A stretch of 64,000 nt of DNA from Leifsonia sp. NPDC080035 (GCF_040050925.1 NZ_CP157390.1:1984001-2048000); one strand, 5' to 3'; positions 35,161 through 43,132 are shown, counted from the stretch's first letter. The notes: a model not told the origin generated them from the letters alone. Numbers and translations are program-made.

Positions 35161-37482
35161 TCAGGGCTTCTTGGGCGGGTTCGGACCCTGGTTCCCGCCG
35201 GGACCGCCGCCCTGGTTGCCGCCGTTCCCGCCGCCCTGATTGCCGCCGGGGCCAGGCTGCGTCGGCGCCTTCGTGGTCGGCTGCTTGGGCGGCGGCGGCG
35301 TGTACACGTACTTGGATGGCGGAGCCGGGAAGTCGCTGCCGCCGTAGAGGTGGTTCAGCGCCGTCTGGATCTGTCGCACGATGGAGAACTTGACGTTACC
35401 GCCGCCGATGCCCTGGAATTCCTGGCTGCGCAGCGGGACCGCGCCCTCCACGTTGCCGACCCAGGTCGCCTGAGCGACCTTGGTGGTGGAGGTGACCAGC
35501 CAGTTCTGCAGCGAGTCGTCCGTCGTGCCGGTCTTGCCGAAGATCGGAACGCCGTCGCCCGGGTTCGCGGACGTGGCCGTCCCGCCTCCGCGCAGCACGC
35601 CCTGCAGCGCGTAGATCGCCGCCGCGGCGACGCCGGGATCGATCGGCGTCTTGGAGCACACCGACTTCGGGACCGCGTGCGCGGCGCCGTCGCTGCCGAC
35701 GATCTTGTCGATCGCGATCGGGCTGCACGCGACGCCCTTGTTCGCGATGCCGGCGTACGCGGTGGCCATCGTCAGCGGTGCGATGTAGTTCGTGCCGAGC
35801 ACGGACGACGGGTTCGCCATGTACGGGTTCGCGGCCTCGTCCGCTCCGTGCACGAGCAGGTCCTGGGCGCGCTGCTTGATGCCGCACAGGTCCAGCTGCG
35901 TCGCCATCTTCGCGAAGATCGTGTTGATGGAGGCCGCCGTAGCGTTCATGACCGTCGTCGCGGTCACCGACTCGCCCTCATCGTTGGAGACCGGCCATGG
36001 AGCGCCACCGATGTCATTGCACGGATCGCTGGAATGGAAGGAGCTCTGCGGGAAGAGGTGCTGCGTCCCGCTCACCGTCGTGTACAGCGAATGGCCCTCG
36101 TTCAGCCACTCGAGCAGGTCGAACGCCTTGTATGACGAGCCGGTCTGGAAGCCCTCCGACCCGCCGTAGTTGTAGTCCGTGTTGTAGTTCACCGCTGTCG
36201 TGCCCGCCGCGGGCGCGGCGGTGTTGTCGTACGGGCGGTTCTGCACCATCGTGACGACACGTCCCGTGCCGACCTCCACCGAGGTGTTCGAGGAGCCGAG
36301 GTCGAGGTTGGGGCTGGTCGGCGGGATGTAGGCGGAGACGGCCTGCTGTGCGGACTGCTGAAGGTCAAGGTTCAGGGTGGTGTAGATCTTGAGCCCGCCG
36401 CGGGTGAGGAAGCTCGCGCGGTCGTCGGTCGTCTTGCCGAAGATCGGGTCCTGCTCGATCACGCGCTCGACGTAGTCGCAGAAGAACGCGGCGTTGTACT
36501 TCTGGGCCGTCATGCAGCCGTTCTGCACCGGGCTGATCTTCGGCTCGACCTTGGTCTTGATCGCCGCGTCGTGCTGCTCCTGGGTGATCTTGCCGTTCGC
36601 GAGCATCCGGTTCAGCACGTAGTTGCGCCGGTCGAGGGTCTCCTTGTAGCCGTTCGCCGCCCCGTTGGTCTTGTCCGCCGGGCGGTCGATGCGCAGGTTG
36701 TCCGGGTTGTTCAGGATGGCGATCAGGGTCGCCGCCTGCTGCAGGTTCACATCCTTGGCGGGGACGCCGAAGTAGTACTCGGCGGCCGACTGCACGCCAT
36801 AGGTGCGACCGCCGAAGAGGGCGATGTTCAGGTAGCTCTGCAGGATGTCGTTCTTCGAGTACTCCTTCTCGAGCCCGATGGCGTACCGCATCTCCTTGAG
36901 CTTGCGCGCCGGGTCCACCTCGGTGGCGTCGTTGTAGCAGCTCTGGTACGCGGTGTACTGCTTCTTCTGCACCGCGGCGGTCGCCGTCGGGTCCGGCTGC
37001 TTGCTCTCACACCGCTGCACGAGGATGTTCTTGACGTACTGCTGCGTGATCGACGATCCGCCCTGCACCGACTTGTGCAGCGCGGTGAGCACGGCGCCGC
37101 GGATCGTTCCGGTCACGTCGACACCGCCGTGCTCGTAGAAGCGCGGGTCCTCCGTCGCGACGGCGGCGTCCTTGAGGTTCTGCGAGATCGCGTCCCAGCC
37201 CACCTCGACGCGGTTCTGCGAGTAGAACGACGCGATCGCCACCGGCTTGCCGTTCGAGGTGGCGTACATCGTGGAGGCCTGTGCGAGCGGCTCCACCTTG
37301 ATGTACTCCGGCAGCCCGTCGAACACGCTGATCGTCGAGTCGGCGGCGGATCCCGTGAGGGCGACGGCGGGTGTCACCGCCGCGGCGGCGAGCACACCCG
37401 CCAGACCACTGAGCGCCACGAACCCCAGCAGCGCGGGGGCCCACTTCCATCTCCTGCGTCGCTCCGGTGTCATGCGCGCCAT
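35161..37482 (-). CDS. Class A penicillin-binding protein (transglycosylase/transpeptidase)
   Basis: The 773-residue bifunctional cell-wall synthase has a single N-terminal membrane anchor (about residues 14-42). The GT51 domain has catalytic Glu111 in ATEDPRFYEHGG, plus GGSSITQQYVKN. The transpeptidase domain has Ser449 in SSYK and KTG at 650-652. It polymerises and crosslinks peptidoglycan outside the membrane. The last ~45 residues are Pro/Gly/Asn/Gln-rich. An ATG at 37473 (residue 4) is an alternative start. No operon partners. Confidence 0.93.
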   Translation of the reverse strand: MARMTPERRRRWKWAPALLGFVALSGLAGVLAAAAVTPAVALTGSAADSTISVFDGLPEYIKVEPLAQASTMYATSNGKPVAIASFYSQNRVEVGWDAISQNLKDAAVATEDPRFYEHGGVDVTGTIRGAVLTALHKSVQGGSSITQQYVKNILVQRCESKQPDPTATAAVQKKQYTAYQSCYNDATEVDPARKLKEMRYAIGLEKEYSKNDILQSYLNIALFGGRTYGVQSAAEYYFGVPAKDVNLQQAATLIAILNNPDNLRIDRPADKTNGAANGYKETLDRRNYVLNRMLANGKITQEQHDAAIKTKVEPKISPVQNGCMTAQKYNAAFFCDYVERVIEQDPIFGKTTDDRASFLTRGGLKIYTTLNLDLQQSAQQAVSAYIPPTSPNLDLGSSNTSVEVGTGRVVTMVQNRPYDNTAAPAAGTTAVNYNTDYNYGGSEGFQTGSSYKAFDLLEWLNEGHSLYTTVSGTQHLFPQSSFHSSDPCNDIGGAPWPVSNDEGESVTATTVMNATAASINTIFAKMATQLDLCGIKQRAQDLLVHGADEAANPYMANPSSVLGTNYIAPLTMATAYAGIANKGVACSPIAIDKIVGSDGAAHAVPKSVCSKTPIDPGVAAAAIYALQGVLRGGGTATSANPGDGVPIFGKTGTTDDSLQNWLVTSTTKVAQATWVGNVEGAVPLRSQEFQGIGGGNVKFSIVRQIQTALNHLYGGSDFPAPPSKYVYTPPPPKQPTTKAPTQPGPGGNQGGGNGGNQGGGPGGNQGPNPPKKP

Positions 37483-37539
37483 GATACGCGGCGCGCATGA
37501 GGGCGTTCCTGGGACGGCGCGGCGTTGTGGAGAACTTGT

Positions 37540-38007
37540 TCAGGAAGGGTCACGGAGCTTGTCGCAGAGTGCGGCGAGCGTCTCGAGCTCCGCCTGGTCG
37601 AGTCGCGTGCCGACCCGATCGGTGATCGTCTTCATGTGCTCGACGGCCACGCGGCGGAACATGTCGAAGCCGGTGTCGGTGAGCCGGATGACCGTGCCAC
37701 GGGCGTCCGAGGGCTCGGGGCACTTCGCGACGAGACCGCGCGCGACGAGGCGGTCCACGAGCCGGCTGACGCTCGGCTGGGTGAGCAGCACGTGCTTGTT
37801 GAGGTCGCGCAGGCGCAGGGAGCGGTCGGGCTGGCGGGAGAGGTTGAAGAGCACGTCGTACTCGTTGAACGAGATGTCGCGGGTGGGGAACTCGGCGGCG
37901 AGCGTTCGCATCACGGCGACCTGCGCGCGGAACAGCGACTCCCAGGCGGAGACGGCGGTCGTCCTGGCACGTCTGGCGGGTCCGGCCGTTGCCGTGTTCG
38001 TGCTCAT
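37540..38007 (-). CDS. MarR family transcriptional regulator
   Basis: The 155-residue protein has the MarR winged helix: FNEYDVLFNLSRQPDRSLRLRDLNKHVLLTQPSVSRLVDRLVARGLVAKCPEPSDARGTVIRLTDTG. ATG 38007 was chosen because AAGGGGAG lies upstream; the longer frame to 38097 would run through the operator. An 11-bp-arm palindrome centred 34 bp upstream (38029-38054) is almost certainly its own operator. The ligand is unknown. Confidence 0.9.
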   Translation of the reverse strand: MSTNTATAGPARRARTTAVSAWESLFRAQVAVMRTLAAEFPTRDISFNEYDVLFNLSRQPDRSLRLRDLNKHVLLTQPSVSRLVDRLVARGLVAKCPEPSDARGTVIRLTDTGFDMFRRVAVEHMKTITDRVGTRLDQAELETLAALCDKLRDPS

Positions 38008-38028
38008 GACGTCTCCCCTTCCGACGCA

Positions 38029-38054
38029 GGATGCGAATGAATGCATTCGCATCC
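38029..38054. promoter_or_regulatory. MarR autoregulatory operator
   Basis: GGATGCGAATG (38029-38039) and CATTCGCATCC (38044-38054) form a perfect 11-bp inverted repeat with an AATG spacer. It starts 22 bp upstream of the marR ATG. The ATGCGAAT half-sites with short spacer are typical of MarR dimers. Confidence 0.8.
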
Positions 38055-38113
38055 TCTCATCATCCGGCGACAACGCCATCCGTGCCAGCACGGGCACTCG
38101 CGCTTAACAGATT

Positions 38114-38147
38114 GAGGGCCGGCCGCAGAGGCTAGCGGCCGGCCCTC
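38114..38147. terminator. GC-rich 13-bp hairpin
   Basis: GAGGGCCGGCCGC (38114-38126) pairs perfectly with GCGGCCGGCCCTC (38135-38147) over an 8-nt loop. On the minus strand AATCTGTT follows, a weak T tract. It may end the winged-helix regulator mRNA before the marR promoter region. Confidence 0.55.
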
Positions 38148-38223
38148 TCCCTTGCACCAAGAGTGTCCTGCAATCACATTCCGCGGTGGCTGCCACAGCA
38201 AACAACCACTGCCCTTGAACTAT

Positions 38224-38266
38224 ATAACGAAGAGGTAACGGGGACTAGTTACCAAGTCGTTATTTT
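38224..38266 (+). other. AT-rich nested inverted repeat followed by a T tract
   Basis: ATAACGA (38224-38230) pairs with TCGTTAT (38257-38263) and, inside it, GGTAAC (38234-38239) pairs with GTTACC (38248-38253). A run of six T follows on the plus strand. This is terminator-shaped for plus-strand transcription, yet no plus-strand gene is known upstream. The surrounding ~130 bp (38160-38290) are markedly AT-richer than the window. It could be an operator, or the end of an antisense or small RNA. The rest of the 315-bp gap between marR and the winged-helix gene holds no gene that I can see. Confidence 0.5.
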
Positions 38267-38322
38267 TTCTGCCAATTTCCTATGGACCGGTTATCGGGGC
38301 GCCGAAGGCTCCGGACGACCGC

Positions 38323-39063
38323 TCAGAACAGGTCGGGAGAGGGCGCGCTGGCGTGACGGATCGACACGTCCGCGTGGCGGTCGAAGCGGTAGCCGACGCC
38401 GCGGACCGTGCGCACGATGTCCTCGTAACGGCCGAGCTTGGCGCGGAGCCGGCGCACGTGCACGTCGATGGTGCGCTCGTTGGGGACCTCGTCCTCATCG
38501 GCACCCGCCCACAGCGAGGTGATCAGCTCCGCGCGCTCGATCGTCCGGCCCTCGCGCAGCACGAGGTACTGCAGCAGCTCGAACTCCTTGTAGGTCAGCG
38601 CGACCGTCTGGTTGTCCAGCACGAGGCGCTTGCGGGAGATGTCGACGACGACGCCGGAGGCGGCGCGGTCCTCGTCCTCGTCGACGGTTGCGACGTGGCG
38701 GTGCTTGGCGATGGCGGCAGGGTCCTGCAGGGCGAGGCGCACGACGTCCACGTCGCGGCCACCTGCGCCGGCCGGGGCGAGTGCGACGGCGGCGTAGGTC
38801 TCGGCGGAGGGCGCGAGCTCGGCGGTCAGCTGCTTCAGCGCCTCCACGATGCGGCCGAGGTCCGTGCCGTCAGCGGCGGCCTTGGCCTCGTCGATGCCGA
38901 CGTAGAGGACGAAGCCGCGGGCCTCGGTGCCCTCCGGGACGGCGCGGATGCGCGGGGCGGAGGGCGCCGGTGCGGCAGGAGCGGGCGCCGCCGCTGCGGT
39001 CACGGGAGCGGGGCGGACGGCGATGGCGGGGGCGAAAGTCGAGTCGACAGTGGCGAGAGACAT
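38323..39063 (-). CDS. OmpR-type winged-helix regulator without receiver domain
   Basis: The 246-residue protein ends in a complete OmpR/PhoB DNA-binding domain (about residues 135-232: VVVDISRKRLVLDNQTVALTYKEFELLQYL, NERTIDVHVRRLRAKLG, TVRGVGYRF). The N-terminus is Ala/Pro-rich and leads into a domain of ~90 residues (RGFVLYVGIDEAKAAADGTDLGRIVEALKQL) that is not a phosphoacceptor receiver: there is no acidic pocket. The signal sensed is unknown. It is preceded by a long leader containing a leaderless Cys-ending ORF. Confidence 0.85.
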   Translation of the reverse strand: MSLATVDSTFAPAIAVRPAPVTAAAAPAPAAPAPSAPRIRAVPEGTEARGFVLYVGIDEAKAAADGTDLGRIVEALKQLTAELAPSAETYAAVALAPAGAGGRDVDVVRLALQDPAAIAKHRHVATVDEDEDRAASGVVVDISRKRLVLDNQTVALTYKEFELLQYLVLREGRTIERAELITSLWAGADEDEVPNERTIDVHVRRLRAKLGRYEDIVRTVRGVGYRFDRHADVSIRHASAPSPDLF

Positions 39064-39279
39064 GGGAGGGAAGTCCTTCGTGATGATGATGTGCCGGATC
39101 CCGGTACGGCGACGATCCGCGGATGGAGCGGATGTGCGGGGATTCGCGGTGCGTATGGTCGGTCCCGTCAGGAACGGGTACCTGTGCGCGGGGGCGTTCG
39201 TGTGGCGCTCCCGGGGAGCTGGGCCCGGCGTCGACGCAGTTGGCGTCGGAGGGCGGTCGCTCGGCGAAGGGTCGTCAGA

Positions 39280-39384
39280 TCAGCGACACATTCGGCAACA
39301 CATGACCGAGTCGCGGCCGGCCATCATCATGCCGGCATTCCCAAGGGCCTCGAAGGAGGTCAGGGGACGCGAGTTGTCAGTCAT
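39280..39384 (-). CDS. Leaderless short ORF, 34 residues, Cys-rich end
   Basis: The frame runs from ATG 39384 to TGA 39280. It encodes a peptide that starts MTDNSRPLTSFEALGNAG and ends RDSVMCCRMCR, with Cys at residues 29, 30 and 33. The -10 box TTTACT ends 7 nt before the ATG, so the mRNA should begin at the start codon. Leaderless short ORFs with late Cys runs are known as cysteine-responsive attenuators in mycobacteria. Here it precedes a winged-helix regulator. Rare TGT and CGA codons occur in the last residues. Function is inferred from layout only. Confidence 0.55.
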   Translation of the reverse strand: MTDNSRPLTSFEALGNAGMMMAGRDSVMCCRMCR

Positions 39385-39391
39385 GCACTGT

Positions 39392-39421
39392 AGTAAAACG
39401 TCCCATGACTCGCCGTGTCAA
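39392..39421 (-). promoter_or_regulatory. Strong vegetative-type promoter with inverted repeat
   Basis: On the minus strand a perfect -35 TTGACA (39421-39416) is followed after 18 nt by -10 TTTACT (39397-39392). AGTCATG (39379-39385) and CATGACT (39404-39410), plus-strand view, form a 7-bp inverted repeat bracketing the -10 and the start site, a possible operator. It begins 26 bp past the upp stop codon. Confidence 0.7.
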
Positions 39422-39446
39422 ATCGTTACGGCGTGTTACGGCGCTG

Positions 39447-40079
39447 CTAGACGAGTCCGTAGAGCCGGTCGCCGGCGTCGCCGAGGCCGGGGACGATGTA
39501 GCCGTTCTCGTTGAGGCGCTCGTCGAGCGCGCCGAGGACGATGGTCACGTCGCGGCCCTCCGTCGCCTTCTCCAGGGCCTCGAGGCCCTCGGGCGCGGCG
39601 AGGATGCAGATGGCCGTGACGTCGACGGCGTTGCGCTTGAAGAGGAAGTCGATGGCCGCGCCGAGCGAGCCTCCGGTGGCCAGCATCGGGTCGAGCACGA
39701 AGCACTGGCGGTCGGAGAGGTCCATCGGCAGGCGCTCGGCGTAGGTGGTCGGCTCGAGGGTCTCCTCGTTGCGGGCCATGCCGAGGAACCCGACCTCGGC
39801 GGTCGGCATCAGGCGCACCATGCCCTCCAGCATCCCGAGACCGGCGCGCAGGATCGGCACGACGAGCGGGCGCGGTTCGCTGAGGGTCACGCCCATGGTG
39901 GTGGTGACCGGCGTCTCGATCTGGACGGGCTCGACCCGGACGGCGCGGGTCGCCTCGTAGGCGAGCAGCGTCACCAGCTCCTCGGTCAGCGCCCGGAAGG
40001 TCGGCGAGGGCGTCTCCTTGTTGCGGAGCACGGAGAGCTTGTGGGTGATGAGGGGGTGGTCAGCTACGTGCACTCGCAT
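39447..40079 (-). CDS. upp: Uracil phosphoribosyltransferase
   Basis: The 210-residue enzyme converts uracil and PRPP to UMP in pyrimidine salvage. The PRPP-binding loop VLDPMLATGGS (128-138) is intact, as are PILRAGLGM and the uracil-binding region near GYIVPGLGDAGDRLYG at the C-terminus. A TAGCCT box (40092-40087 on the minus strand) lies 7 nt before the ATG, so the mRNA is probably leaderless. It is divergent from tadA with a 39-bp gap. Confidence 0.95.
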   Translation of the reverse strand: MRVHVADHPLITHKLSVLRNKETPSPTFRALTEELVTLLAYEATRAVRVEPVQIETPVTTTMGVTLSEPRPLVVPILRAGLGMLEGMVRLMPTAEVGFLGMARNEETLEPTTYAERLPMDLSDRQCFVLDPMLATGGSLGAAIDFLFKRNAVDVTAICILAAPEGLEALEKATEGRDVTIVLGALDERLNENGYIVPGLGDAGDRLYGLV

Positions 40080-40118
40080 AGGCTCAAGGCTAGCCGAACA
40101 TCCCGTGAGGAGCCCTGC

Positions 40119-40586
40119 GTGACCCTGGCCGTCCCCGACGCCTACGAAGCCTGGATGCGCCGCGCCGTCGCGGACGCACGGCTGGCGTTCGGGACAGGCG
40201 ACGTCCCGGTCGCCGCCCTGGTGCTGGATGAGTCGGGCGAGGTGATCGGGACCGGCAGGAACGAGCGCGAGCTGCACAACGACCCGACGGCCCACGCCGA
40301 GGTCCTCGCGCTGCGGGCAGCGGCCGCATCCCGAGACGACTGGCACCTGGAGGGCTGCACGCTCGTGGTGACGCTCGAGCCGTGCGTGATGTGCGCGGGC
40401 GCGGTGCTGGCCGCGCGCGTCCCGACCGTCGTCTTCGGGGCGTGGGACGAGAAGGCGGGCGCGGCGGGCTCGGTCTACGACGTGCTGCGCGACCGCAGGC
40501 TCAACCATCAGGTCGCGGTCTACCCGGGGGTGCTCGCCGAGGAGTGCGCCGAACTGCTGCTCGACTTCTTCCGCGCCAAACGCTAG
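40119..40586 (+). CDS. tadA: tRNA-specific adenosine deaminase
   Basis: The 155-residue zinc deaminase has HAE at 59-61 and PCVMC with Cys89 and Cys92, the catalytic zinc set. It converts A34 to inosine in tRNA-Arg(ACG), which is encoded at 389-461. GAGGAG lies upstream of the GTG start (40119). Its stop codon falls in a CGCTAGCG palindrome that is repeated over the stop of the convergent gene. Confidence 0.93.
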   Translation: MTLAVPDAYEAWMRRAVADARLAFGTGDVPVAALVLDESGEVIGTGRNERELHNDPTAHAEVLALRAAAASRDDWHLEGCTLVVTLEPCVMCAGAVLAARVPTVVFGAWDEKAGAAGSVYDVLRDRRLNHQVAVYPGVLAEECAELLLDFFRAKR

Positions 40587-40596
40587 CGGTGGAGCG

Positions 40597-41301
40597 CTAG
40601 CGGGGGAGCGACTCCAGCCACTCCGAGAAGGCGGCGCGGGACGCCTCCTGCATCCCGGCGGAGTAGATTTCGCGGTCGCGGCGCAGGGCGTCCGGGTCGA
40701 TCGCCTGCTCGTCCAGCTCGTTGTATCCGTCGCTCACCCAGGTCTCGTGCATCTCGTCCGTGACCTCGGGATGGAACTGCACTGCCAGCGCGAAGTCCCC
40801 GATCGCGAACGCCTCGTTCGAGTAGTCGGACGACGACGCGAGCAACGTCGCACGCTCCGGCAGCTCGAACGTGTCGCCGTGCCACTCGACCACCGGCACG
40901 CCGGCGAAGTGCCGAATGGGGGAGTCGGCGCCCGCATCCGTCGGCTCGATCCGCCGGAAGCCGATCTGCGTGGTGTCGCCCTTGTAGACGCGCTCGCCGA
41001 GTGCGCCCGCCATCAGCTGCGCTCCGAGACACACGCCGAGGGTCGGGAGTTCCGCATCCAGCCGGGCGCGGAGCAGGTCCTGCTCGGCGGCGAGGAACGG
41101 GAACTCGTCCGTCTGGTAGGCGCCCATCTCCCCGCCGAGCACGACGACGAGGTCTGCCTCGCGCGGGTCGATGGCGGCGATGTCCTCCGGCGTGCCGACC
41201 TGGACGACGCGGAGCTCGTAGCCGTGCTCCTGAAGGGTGGGGCCGATGTTGCCGAGGTGGATGCTGGGGTCGTGCTGCAGGACGAGAGCGGTGCGGGTCA
41301 A
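40597..41301 (-). CDS. Class I glutamine amidotransferase-like protein
   Basis: The 234-residue protein has VVLGGEMGAYQTDEFPFL, the nucleophile elbow LGVCLGAQLMAG with Cys91, and the catalytic His-x-Glu in AVQFHPEVTDE. It resembles GMP-synthase-like amidotransferases of unknown target (YfeJ/GAT1). The start is a TTG at 41301 whose TTGA overlaps the stop of the CDF gene; AAGGG sits upstream, which supports translational coupling. Confidence 0.85.
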   Translation of the reverse strand: MTRTALVLQHDPSIHLGNIGPTLQEHGYELRVVQVGTPEDIAAIDPREADLVVVLGGEMGAYQTDEFPFLAAEQDLLRARLDAELPTLGVCLGAQLMAGALGERVYKGDTTQIGFRRIEPTDAGADSPIRHFAGVPVVEWHGDTFELPERATLLASSSDYSNEAFAIGDFALAVQFHPEVTDEMHETWVSDGYNELDEQAIDPDALRRDREIYSAGMQEASRAAFSEWLESLPR

Positions 41302-42260
41302 TCGATGCCCTTCAGGATGATGGTGTCGGTGGCGGGGTGCCGCTCGTTCGGGTCGATCCACACGTCCGGCTCGATGTAGATGACGCGCGCGGCGGGGACG
41401 GCGGCGCGGATGCGGCGCTCCACGTTGTCGATCGCGATCGCGACGTCGGCCAGCCGGTGCTCGCCGGCGACCGCCAGCTTCGCGCCGACCATCATCTCGT
41501 CCGGGCCCAGGTAGAGCGTCTTCATGTGGATGATGCGCTCGACGTCGTCCCCATCGAGGATCGCGGCCTCGATCGCGGCGAGGTCGGCGTCGGACGCGCC
41601 CTCGCCCACCAGTAGGCTCTTGGTCTCGATGCCGAGGACGATCGCGACGAGGATGAGCAGCGTCCCGATCAGCAGCGTGCCGACCGCGTCGAAGACCCCG
41701 TTGCCGGTGATGATCGTGAGCCCAACGCCGAACAGCGCGAACACCAGACCGGTGAGCGCGGCGACGTCCTCCAGCAGCACGACGGGGAGCTCGGGCGCCT
41801 TTGCGCGGCGGATGAACTGCGGCCACGTCATCCCGAGCTTGTGCGGGCGCGACTCGTGCACGGCGGTGCGCAGCGAGAACGACTCGAGGCCGATCGCGAT
41901 CGCCAGGACCGCGAGCGGGAGCCACCAGTTCTCGAGCGGGTGCGGGTGGGCGAGCTTCTCGAAGCCCTCGTAGACCGAGAACACGCCGCCGACCGAGAAC
42001 AGGATGATCGAGACGACGAACGCGTAGACGTAGCGTTCCCGGCCATACCCGAACGGGTGCTCCTTGTCCGCCGCACGCTTCGCTCGCCTCCCGCCCAGCA
42101 TGAGCAGCAGCTGGTTGCCGGAGTCGGCGAGCGAGTGGACGCCCTCTGCGAGCATCGAGGACGAGCCGGAGAAGGCCCAGGCGATGAACTTGGTCAGCGC
42201 GATTCCGAGGTTGGCCGCGAAGGCCGCGACGATCGCCTTGGTGCCACCTGATGCGCTCAT
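41298..42260 (-). CDS. Cation diffusion facilitator family transporter
   Basis: The 320-residue membrane protein has six hydrophobic helices. The zinc-binding pattern appears in helix 2 (LAEGVHSLADSGNQ) and helix 5 region, with HPFGYGRERYVYAFV between helices 2 and 3, and a cytoplasmic C-terminal domain. It is probably an efflux antiporter for Zn, Co, Fe or Mn. ATG 42260 is preferred over 42269 because GAGG lies just upstream of it. It is coupled to the amidotransferase gene by a 4-bp overlap and is divergent from proC. Confidence 0.9.
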   Translation of the reverse strand: MSASGGTKAIVAAFAANLGIALTKFIAWAFSGSSSMLAEGVHSLADSGNQLLLMLGGRRAKRAADKEHPFGYGRERYVYAFVVSIILFSVGGVFSVYEGFEKLAHPHPLENWWLPLAVLAIAIGLESFSLRTAVHESRPHKLGMTWPQFIRRAKAPELPVVLLEDVAALTGLVFALFGVGLTIITGNGVFDAVGTLLIGTLLILVAIVLGIETKSLLVGEGASDADLAAIEAAILDGDDVERIIHMKTLYLGPDEMMVGAKLAVAGEHRLADVAIAIDNVERRIRAAVPAARVIYIEPDVWIDPNERHPATDTIILKGID

Positions 42261-42283
42261 GGACCTCATCCTAGGATGGGCGC

Positions 42284-43132
42284 ATGACCGAGACCCAGAA
42301 TGTCACGCTGCCTGCCGTCGCCATGCTGGGGGCGGGTTCGATGGGCAGGGCGATCCTCTCCGGGCTGACCGCGCCCGGGGTGAGCGTGGCGGGCGGCATC
42401 CGGGTGACGAATCGCTCGGAGGCGCGCGCGGCCGAGCTGGCCGGGATCGAGGGTGTCACCGCGTACGCGACGGAGAGCACGCCGGAGGCGAACCGGCTCG
42501 CGGTCGACGGCGCCCAGCTGGTGATCGTCGCGGTCAAGCCGGCGATGGTCCCGGACCTGCTTCGCGAGATCGCGCCGTCGCTGACGCCGGGCGCCATCGT
42601 GGTGAGCGTGGCCGCCGGTGTCACGGTCGCGACGTTCGAGTCGCTGCTCCCGGAGTCGGTCGCGGTGGTCCGGTCGATGCCGAACACTCCCGCCGTCATC
42701 GGCAGGGCCGTGACGGGGATCAGTCCCGGCACGCGCTCGGAGCCGGACGACGTCGCTCTCGTGCGGGCGCTGTTCGAGACCGTCGGCGAGGTGGTCGAGG
42801 TGCCGGAGTCCCAGCTCGACGCACTGTCCACCATCTCGGGCTCCGGCCCCGCATACGTGTTCTTCCTGGTGGAGGCGCTCGCCGCCGCCGCGCTCGAGAA
42901 GGGCTTCACTCCCGAGCAGGCGCGCGTGCTGGTGAACGGCACGTTCCGCGGCGCGTCCGAGCTGCTGGTCTCCTCCGGAGAGGACCCGGCGGAGCTCCGC
43001 CGCAGGGTGACCAGCCCCAAGGGCACCACCGAGCGCGCCATCGAGGTCCTGGCCTCCGCCGACCTCCCCGCCCTCTTCACGCGCGCCACCGACGCTGCCC
43101 TCGCCCGCGCCCGCGAACTCGCCGCCGGCTGA
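42284..43132 (+). CDS. proC: Pyrroline-5-carboxylate reductase
   Basis: The 282-residue enzyme performs the last step of proline synthesis with NADPH. Motifs: VAMLGAGSMGRAILSGL, VKPAMVPDLL, VRSMPNTPAVIG and the C-terminal signature DALSTISGSGPAYVFFLVEAL with VTSPKGTTERAIEVL. TAGGAT ends 6 nt before the ATG, consistent with leaderless transcription. It ends 18 bp before the left inverted repeat of the nuclease cassette. Confidence 0.95.
   Translation: MTETQNVTLPAVAMLGAGSMGRAILSGLTAPGVSVAGGIRVTNRSEARAAELAGIEGVTAYATESTPEANRLAVDGAQLVIVAVKPAMVPDLLREIAPSLTPGAIVVSVAAGVTVATFESLLPESVAVVRSMPNTPAVIGRAVTGISPGTRSEPDDVALVRALFETVGEVVEVPESQLDALSTISGSGPAYVFFLVEALAAAALEKGFTPEQARVLVNGTFRGASELLVSSGEDPAELRRRVTSPKGTTERAIEVLASADLPALFTRATDAALARARELAAG

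Larger units (their letters stand above)
39064..39446 (-). other. 383-bp leader/intergenic region upstream of the winged-helix gene
   Basis: It contains the promoter at 39392-39421, a leaderless short ORF at 39280-39384, and about 215 nt of untranslated leader before ATG 39063. Small hairpins are visible in that leader on the minus strand (CGACGC/GCGTCG with a 5-nt loop, and a GCTCCC/GGGAGC dyad), but no clear terminator. The leader is long enough for attenuation. No other gene is supported. Confidence 0.6.

Noticed and set aside
38114..38266. CRISPR or other repeat array
   Set aside because: Only two unrelated hairpins are present; there are no regularly spaced direct repeats here or elsewhere in the window.
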